A stretch of DNA of 58,195 bases from NCBI GenBank assembly GCA_002296285.1, contig DBHX01000046.1, forward strand, positions 14,117 to 72,311, given 5' to 3'. Positions within the stretch are counted from its first letter, which is position 1; every line of letters starts with the position of its first letter. The position numbers and the translations under genes were made by a program. This document shows, piece by piece, positions 52,528-58,195 of this stretch. Under the pieces are notes generated by a model that worked only from the letters and a program-made list of their open reading frames with translations, searched no databases and was not told where the DNA came from. The stretch comes from a bacterium UBP8_UBA817. GTDB lineage: Bacteria; Margulisbacteria; Marinamargulisbacteria; UBA817.

Positions 52528-53569
52528 TTAATGATAGGGCATCAATGATCCGTTTACTGGATGTTTCTATATGCTTTGTTAGTTGGTCATCCTGTTTGGC
52601 TCGTTGTTTAATACCCATAGAAATTCTATTTATTTCGTCAAATGTTAAATATTCAAAAAGGAGCAGGTGATTGCCAGCCTGAGCAGCAATGGTTGCTATT
52701 TTTACTTTATTTTTAGACACAGTATATAGGGCGCCCATATTTAAATCATCTGTAATGATTAACCCATCATAGCTCAAATCATGGGTGAGTTTTTTAATGT
52801 GTTTTTTTGATAAACTCGCGGGGTATTTTGGATCGACCTGGTTGTTCATTAAGTGCCCGATCATGACCATATTAAATTTTGAGTTTGGATCCACCACTTT
52901 AAAGTATGGCATAAAGTCATATTCAGAATGACTGTTTGTAATGTCTGGTAGATCATAATGAGAATCTACGGGTGTTGAGCCATGCCCTGGGAAATGTTTG
53001 AGAGCAAAAAATAACTGATGATGTTTATGGGCATCAAATAATACGGAAGTACAAGAAGTTATGCGTTCTTGAGAGTCAGAAAAACAACGTTTATATTTGC
53101 AAATACTCGATGGGTAAATCAATGGCGCCACATCAACAACGCCCCCCAAATTTACATTAATTCCCATTTCTTTGAGTGTTTTTGAAATTTGTCCGGCAAA
53201 TTTTTCTTGTTTTTCTTTGGATAATTTGCAAAATAACTCAGGCGAAGGTGTTTTGAGATTGAATGAGGGGTGAGTGAGTCGATTGACAATGCCCCCTTCA
53301 TGATCGATAGCAACAAAAATTGGGGTATCTTGGCTTAAGTATTGGATTAATGTTGTTAATTGAGATTTATTTTCTACATTCCGCTTAAAAACAATGACAC
53401 CACCAATGGCTTTTCGATCAATGAGCTTTTTTAATTTTATAATTTTGGGGTCTTTGATTGATGTTCCTTTAAAGCCTGTAATAATCATCTGACCTGGATC
53501 CGCTTGTTGTGATAGCACCAATGGTGAAAAAATTATTGCAATAAGTATTGTAAAAACAAGATTCTTCAT
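52517..53569 (-). CDS. nagZ: Glycoside hydrolase family 3, NagZ-like, with signal peptide
   Basis: The 350-residue enzyme has the GH3 NagZ signature KHFPGHGST and the nucleophile aspartate in ITDDLNMGAL, and would remove N-acetylglucosamine from cell-wall fragments. A signal peptide of about 20 residues (VFTILIAIIFSPLVLS) is present, which the E. coli enzyme lacks, so this one is predicted periplasmic. No clear ribosome site is seen; a TATAAT immediately precedes the ATG. The MFS gene follows with an 11-base overlap. Confidence 0.88.
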   Translation of the reverse strand: MKNLVFTILIAIIFSPLVLSQQADPGQMIITGFKGTSIKDPKIIKLKKLIDRKAIGGVIVFKRNVENKSQLTTLIQYLSQDTPIFVAIDHEGGIVNRLTHPSFNLKTPSPELFCKLSKEKQEKFAGQISKTLKEMGINVNLGGVVDVAPLIYPSSICKYKRCFSDSQERITSCTSVLFDAHKHHQLFFALKHFPGHGSTPVDSHYDLPDITNSHSEYDFMPYFKVVDPNSKFNMVMIGHLMNNQVDPKYPASLSKKHIKKLTHDLSYDGLIITDDLNMGALYTVSKNKVKIATIAAQAGNHLLLFEYLTFDEINRISMGIKQRAKQDDQLTKHIETSSKRIIDALSLNDT

Positions 53570-53606
53570 ATTATATTTATTTTACTTTAAACCAAAGGAG
53601 GTTATT

Positions 53607-54023
53607 TTGTCACTTCAAAAAGGCTTTGGTCCACATGTGATGTTGGATTTAAATCAATGCAATTCAGAATTGTTGCAATCCGTTGACGTATGCTTCAAGT
53701 TATTGGACGAATTGCCCAATCACATTGGAATGACAAAAATAACGATGCCCCATGTGTTTCCGTACAAAGGATTGGTTCCTGAGGATGAAGGTGTGACAGG
53801 GACCGTGATTATTGCCGAAAGCCATTTATCTGTTCACACATTTCCAATTAAAAATTATGCCTTTATTGATATCTTTTCATGCAAACCATTTCAAACACAA
53901 TTTGCCATTGATTACTGTGTCAATCTGTTTGAGTCAAAGGATCCAGATATTCACATTACCTACCGTGGAAAAGACTTTCCAGTTGGAAATCTCACCAAAC
54001 ACGTATTAAAAATCCGTGCTTAA
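53607..54023 (+). CDS. speD: S-adenosylmethionine decarboxylase-like proenzyme
   Basis: The 138-residue protein belongs to the short bacterial SpeD family (class 1B). The self-cleavage site that makes the pyruvoyl cofactor is in AESHLSVHTFP (between Glu and Ser), and the general-acid cysteine is in DIFSCKPF. It would decarboxylate AdoMet for spermidine synthesis; some SpeD relatives decarboxylate ornithine or arginine instead. AAAGGAGG lies 6 bases before the TTG at 53607, which decides the start. No speE is adjacent. The C-terminal end overlaps the convergent large protein by 18 bases. Confidence 0.88.
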   Translation: MSLQKGFGPHVMLDLNQCNSELLQSVDVCFKLLDELPNHIGMTKITMPHVFPYKGLVPEDEGVTGTVIIAESHLSVHTFPIKNYAFIDIFSCKPFQTQFAIDYCVNLFESKDPDIHITYRGKDFPVGNLTKHVLKIRA

Positions 54024-57000
54024 CCAGTGCGATTTAATACTTGGTTTTTCTTCAAAATCAATGGTGATGCGAATGTTCTTTGTTACCCCATCAATGGTAA
54101 TATCTCTTGCGCCAAGCGCATCCGGAGTTTCAGGTAGATTTCGAAGTTCCATGATTTGAGACCATGTTCCAGCCGGATCTTCGGCTTCAACGGTGGCTTC
54201 CTTAATGTAATACCCTGCATTGGGTTGTACCGTAATGGTGGGGGTGTCCCACATTCGAAATGCAACATACCCATCATTGAGCGTAGATGAACTCATGTAT
54301 TTGATTTTATTGGGTTTAAGTTGCGTGTAATCACCATTTATAGAAAATCGATTTGAGTTATTTTTTGTTCCATCAGATGTAACCATGATCGAGGTGACCC
54401 CATCATTATTGTAGGGGGCAACCAAACCAGCCATCCACATCGTCACATGACCAACATCTGCGCCGGTATCCAAAAACTTAACCTCAATATTTTTGTATTC
54501 ACTTAAAATAAAGTAAATATTGGTATCAGCAACCACCGGACGGGTTGAGAAGAAATCGGGCGCTTGAAGTGCACCAAATAAATAGGTGCTTAACTTTGCA
54601 AAATAGTCCCCCAACCGCGATGTTATTTCTGTGGGGCCACCGTCTAGTTTTCGTTCTTCTAAAATATCCGAAATATAATAGGTTAGACGACCGTCCCCTG
54701 TAATATTAACGTTTGTATTTTTGATTTCACTATTGGTGGCCTTGACCATTTCAGTTCCATTTCCTTGGGTATTCATCGCATTATTAATAATTTCTGATGC
54801 GATTGCATCGCCATCAATAAATCCGGAGAGTTTTGATGTGGACTTAGTAATGATTGTTCCAGAGGCATTGGCACTGCTTGTTGAAGCATAATAGTAGAGT
54901 GCAAAGGGGATGAAATCAATATAGAGTTCAATGTTTTGCCCAACAGCTGGTAAGGTTAGTTTATATTCTTCAGGATTACTTAGTTTTTCAAGTGTTAGGC
55001 TTCTAATCTGGTCAGACAATGTGTTTGTGGGGCTTGTCACAGTTGTGTTGCTACTTGGAAGTGGCTGAATATCCACATTCCCAGGATCCGGGGAGATATC
55101 TTCTTTGGCTTGTGCTGTTGTTGATGCATTCGAGAATAGTTGAATCGGGGTAATTAATCCCTGGCTCGTCATTTGAATGTAAAGTCGCTCAAGTTTTTTA
55201 TGTATTTTAAATTCAACGGATGCACATGTGTTCGAAGCAGCGGGTGATTGTGGTTGAACACTGTACAAGGGGAAAGTATCACTAAAAATGAGGTCTTTTG
55301 TGCAATCACCATCGATTCTATCTTCAATGGTTTGAACACGATTTGGAGTAACACGAGACCCCAAGTTACTCCCAATCACACTTTTTAATTCAATGGTTGG
55401 GAATTTTTTAAATGTAATATTGACTTCAGCAACTTCTTGAGAGTTTGCATACGTTAATAACTCGGCATCTGTTGGGTCTAAAGGTTGAGGCTTAATCTTT
55501 GCATAAACATAGAATGGGTTAAGTCCGTATTTTATGTGGGTTATATTGCTACTTGTCAATCGTTCATACACCATTGAATTTGATCCAGACATAATATCTC
55601 TCACATAAATATCTGCATTCACAGATGTGATGTCGTGAAAGTAATAAAAATCCTCTTTTTTAGGAGCAATATTGACTTGTTGATAGCTATTTATGAAGCC
55701 ACATGTGGTGATTTCATTCGGGGCCGATCCAAATCTATTTTGTTCAATGGCTAATCGATTATTTTCATTTAGATTCCAACCATTGCTCAAGACATGCCCT
55801 TGAGATATGGTTCCGTAGGCACCCAAGTCCTGGCTTTTTACATAAAAGTTTGGGGAAAATGTTTGTACAACAAAGTCATAATTTAATCCTTGAAATGCAC
55901 CGGGTTGTACCGTTGCCCCTAATGGTAAGAATTCAGTGGGTGCGGTGCCACCAATCACATCAAATGGCGTGGGGGGTGTTGTACTGGTTTCAGCAGGGGT
56001 TGCATTATCATAATAGGTTTTAACTCCCGCGACCGTTTTCCATTGGGTATAAGTGGCACGGTAAATACAGTCTTCAGATCGACCCTGCCCTATTGTAATG
56101 ATGGATGTGTCAAATTCCCCTAAATTGGGAACATCTGAATTTAATGTCTTGGGTGTTTGATCCCAACTCATGACACTGGCGACATGATCACTTGCCGTGG
56201 TGCTTCCAGTGGTATTGGTTGACGTTATTAGTGAGGGCTTCCAAATGTCCGCATCGATATTGTAGCCGTTTTCTGCAAAAAGAACACGGATCTGGTATTC
56301 ATAGTTACTGACTGAATACACATCCAAATAGGTGCCATCCGCGCCTGCAAGCACATCATTATACCATAAATCCCCGCCGTTATAATCTGCCATTAACCCA
56401 ATAACCACGGGCTGTTCTCGACGAAGATAGGTGTCAGTGAGTGTGTAATCACTATTCATTTTTGGCATTGGCGAGATGATTTGACCATTGGATGTAAACG
56501 TTCTGGCTTGAGCTTTATGTGCATTCACGTCACTGGTGGCAGCGCCTTTTAGTGCGTCGATTGTTTTTTTTATATGTTTTTTATCGGATGGGTCGGAGTC
56601 TTCAAAATTGTTAACGGTGTACCAAACCTTATTCCATAGATTTGTATCCACTTTATCACCATAGCTTCCAAAATGAAAACAACCTCGGCACTCTTTTCCT
56701 CTAAAGTTTGAGTTTTCAGATAATGAGTAGGCTGGCATGTACTGGTCATAATATATGGTGCCACGCTGGGTGTCAGGAATTTGAGTTACAGTTTTTGATG
56801 AAGCGTTGGGTTTTCGGTTTGAGCTATGGCACCAGTTGCTGCCATCATAATTAATCCATCCTTGTTGATAATCCCCTGAACGGCAAACATTGTGTGTGAA
56901 GTCATTGTCAAAATCCAATTGGCAAGATGTATTCGTACATTTGGGATTATTATTAGGTGATTTAAATTCAATGAAATTTCCAGATCGATCTCCAATATTT

Positions 57001-57599
57001 GCAATTTCAATTTTTTGAATAAAGTGACCGGTATATGGAACGGCAATTAAAAATAGACCAAACCCACCCCGTGAAGTTCTTATTATGTGTTCCTTGAATT
57101 TAGACCCTTCATCACTCGATAGCTCTGCATTCAGTTTAAATCCCATGTAAAAGTTATCTTGACTCGACGTGCCAGCCACTGGCTCAAAAACATCGGTATG
57201 CCCAATTTTAGCCAAATTTGTGATTTTTGTTTTATGAACGGCCATTCTAGCTTCCCATTCATCATCGCCTTCCCAAGCATATTTATACCAACAATTTCGA
57301 TTGGTTAATGTCAATTCACAATAGAAGCTACCTTCTTCCATTTCTTCGACCGCCTTATTATTGCTGTTTGAAATTTCAGACCAATTATCTTCTTCACCCC
57401 AACCTCTACCTTCATCATTTACGCCAAGGGTCGTTAAATATACAATGCCAGAGGTCTGCCCACCATCAGTGCCTGTAACATCATAAGATCCCTTGATGGT
57501 TAGTTGAAAGAAAGAGGCCGTTTGAATGAGGCTGGTTAGAAAGAAAATGAATATAAATGCAGTGATTAAGATCTTAACCAATGATGCAATGGATTTCAT
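54006..57599 (-). CDS. Large secreted protein, 1197 residues, unknown function
   Basis: Not recognised. From the ATG at 57599 the protein starts with a signal peptide (MKSIASLVKILITAF then a hydrophobic run); an ATG at 57635 gives 12 more residues without a clear ribosome site, and TAAACT ends 7 bases before 57599. The mature part is strand-rich, with many Asn, Thr, Ser and Tyr, several cysteines in the first third, and no transmembrane barrel. Near the C-terminus TITVQPNAGYYIKEATVE and VTKNIRITIDF resemble a divergent InlB B-repeat. It may be a surface or extracellular protein. It is divergent from pyrD. Confidence 0.65.
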   Translation of the reverse strand: MKSIASLVKILITAFIFIFFLTSLIQTASFFQLTIKGSYDVTGTDGGQTSGIVYLTTLGVNDEGRGWGEEDNWSEISNSNNKAVEEMEEGSFYCELTLTNRNCWYKYAWEGDDEWEARMAVHKTKITNLAKIGHTDVFEPVAGTSSQDNFYMGFKLNAELSSDEGSKFKEHIIRTSRGGFGLFLIAVPYTGHFIQKIEIANIGDRSGNFIEFKSPNNNPKCTNTSCQLDFDNDFTHNVCRSGDYQQGWINYDGSNWCHSSNRKPNASSKTVTQIPDTQRGTIYYDQYMPAYSLSENSNFRGKECRGCFHFGSYGDKVDTNLWNKVWYTVNNFEDSDPSDKKHIKKTIDALKGAATSDVNAHKAQARTFTSNGQIISPMPKMNSDYTLTDTYLRREQPVVIGLMADYNGGDLWYNDVLAGADGTYLDVYSVSNYEYQIRVLFAENGYNIDADIWKPSLITSTNTTGSTTASDHVASVMSWDQTPKTLNSDVPNLGEFDTSIITIGQGRSEDCIYRATYTQWKTVAGVKTYYDNATPAETSTTPPTPFDVIGGTAPTEFLPLGATVQPGAFQGLNYDFVVQTFSPNFYVKSQDLGAYGTISQGHVLSNGWNLNENNRLAIEQNRFGSAPNEITTCGFINSYQQVNIAPKKEDFYYFHDITSVNADIYVRDIMSGSNSMVYERLTSSNITHIKYGLNPFYVYAKIKPQPLDPTDAELLTYANSQEVAEVNITFKKFPTIELKSVIGSNLGSRVTPNRVQTIEDRIDGDCTKDLIFSDTFPLYSVQPQSPAASNTCASVEFKIHKKLERLYIQMTSQGLITPIQLFSNASTTAQAKEDISPDPGNVDIQPLPSSNTTVTSPTNTLSDQIRSLTLEKLSNPEEYKLTLPAVGQNIELYIDFIPFALYYYASTSSANASGTIITKSTSKLSGFIDGDAIASEIINNAMNTQGNGTEMVKATNSEIKNTNVNITGDGRLTYYISDILEERKLDGGPTEITSRLGDYFAKLSTYLFGALQAPDFFSTRPVVADTNIYFILSEYKNIEVKFLDTGADVGHVTMWMAGLVAPYNNDGVTSIMVTSDGTKNNSNRFSINGDYTQLKPNKIKYMSSSTLNDGYVAFRMWDTPTITVQPNAGYYIKEATVEAEDPAGTWSQIMELRNLPETPDALGARDITIDGVTKNIRITIDFEEKPSIKSHWLSTDF

Positions 57600-57656
57600 A
57601 ATATTTAGTTTATCAGTATTGAATTTATAAGACATAATACTTTATTCTCTTAACAT

Positions 57657-58195
57657 ATGGCCGGTTTATATTTTCAAGAAAAAGGATATCAATATTTTCG
57701 CACCATTTTAGGCACTGCAAACAAATGGGGTTTGCATGATTATGAAAAAGTTGTGCATGCTGGCCAGGCAATAATTACACGGTTTAAAATCCCTTCACTA
57801 TACAAGAATTATTCCCGTTATTTGAGTTCGTTAAACATTAAAAGGTCGGTATTTTCACTGCAATTCGACTCGCCAATAACGTTCGCTGCATTTGAATCTC
57901 ATTTTGATTCATTAGAGTTTTGGTTAAATTTAGGGTGTGGTGGGGGATGCATTAAAACCATAAAATACAATGCGTACAATGGGAATCCTCGGCCAAGAAT
58001 GCAGAATATATCAATCAATGGCACAGAACATTTAATCAATGCCTTAGGACTCCCAGGTCCTGGGGTAAATGCGTTAATTGAAAAGGTTAAAAAAAGCCGT
58101 CTCCCAAGTCGAAAGTGTCCCATTGGATTTAGTATTGGTGGGCAGTCGTTACCTGAATACCAACAAGTAGTGGAAACACTAATTCCGTATATCAC
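57657..58195 (+). CDS. pyrD: Dihydroorotate dehydrogenase, 5' part
   Basis: The first 179 codons of a FMN-dependent dihydroorotate dehydrogenase, which oxidises dihydroorotate to orotate in pyrimidine synthesis. The stretch TEHLINALGLPGPG and the PIGFSIGGQSLPEYQ block near the end of the visible part suggest the DHODH TIM barrel. The gene runs off the window. It is divergent from the large secreted protein gene, with only 57 bases between the two starts. The pathway fits with pyrF at 36020. Confidence 0.75.
   Translation, partial: MAGLYFQEKGYQYFRTILGTANKWGLHDYEKVVHAGQAIITRFKIPSLYKNYSRYLSSLNIKRSVFSLQFDSPITFAAFESHFDSLEFWLNLGCGGGCIKTIKYNAYNGNPRPRMQNISINGTEHLINALGLPGPGVNALIEKVKKSRLPSRKCPIGFSIGGQSLPEYQQVVETLIPYI

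Noticed and set aside
1..58195. tRNA, rRNA and tmRNA genes
   Set aside because: Gaps were scanned by eye for T-loop motifs and anticodon stems; nothing acceptable seen. A tRNAscan run would be decisive.

Overview
The window looks like an AT-rich chromosome segment of a Gram-negative bacterium. Signs of an outer membrane are an MlaEFD-type lipid transporter, two predicted outer-membrane barrel proteins, lipoproteins with lipoboxes and a signal-peptide-bearing NagZ. Many genes are typical of Proteobacteria, often Gammaproteobacteria (pheST, mutS, prfC, a YchJ-like gene, a DUF423 gene, sodB, topB), but the primary sigma factor is short and SigA-like, so the phylum is not settled by eye. An ankyrin-repeat plus U-box gene, now broken, and other decayed effector-like reading frames suggest past or present association with a eukaryotic host (inference). 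I saw no tRNA, rRNA, CRISPR array, insertion sequence or prophage.

Layout. 1-9 kb: housekeeping genes pheS (partial), pheT, mutS, a permease, rfbC, prfC, ychJ-like. 9-16 kb: small envelope and hypothetical genes (outer-membrane protein, GNAT, rpiB, DoxX, DUF423, rhodanese lipoprotein, YkgJ plus barrel protein, lipoprotein). 16-21 kb: a four-gene lipid-modification operon on the minus strand (FAD oxidoreductase, a DUF1365-cyclopropane synthase fusion, a DUF1295 protein, a secreted protein) whose genes all overlap. 21-25 kb: peroxiredoxin, superoxide dismutase, bioB and a 608-residue cysteine-rich protein of unknown function. 25-30 kb: a decayed region, a PLP enzyme overlapping thiC, and aroE sharing a divergent promoter with thiC. 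31-39 kb: rplY, the sigma factor, mlaE-mlaF-mlaD-pyrF, fbp, a metE reduced to its two ends, and a pseudouridine synthase. 39.5-40.8 kb: about 0.9 kb of non-coding sequence with clustered hairpins, followed by a short broken reading frame. 41-46 kb: an FMN reductase and Smr pair, a glyoxalase operon, a C39 peptidase with a frameshifted partner, and topB. 46-58 kb: the ankyrin/U-box pseudogene, an RlmL-like methyltransferase, motAB, membrane proteins, nagZ, speD, a large secreted protein and the start of pyrD.

Two genome-wide habits stand out. First, about a dozen genes have a sigma70-like -10 hexamer ending 6 or 7 bases before the start codon and no Shine-Dalgarno sequence, which predicts leaderless mRNAs; other genes have good Shine-Dalgarno sites. 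Second, many convergent gene pairs overlap at their 3' ends or are separated by 0-1 bases, with no intrinsic terminator between them.
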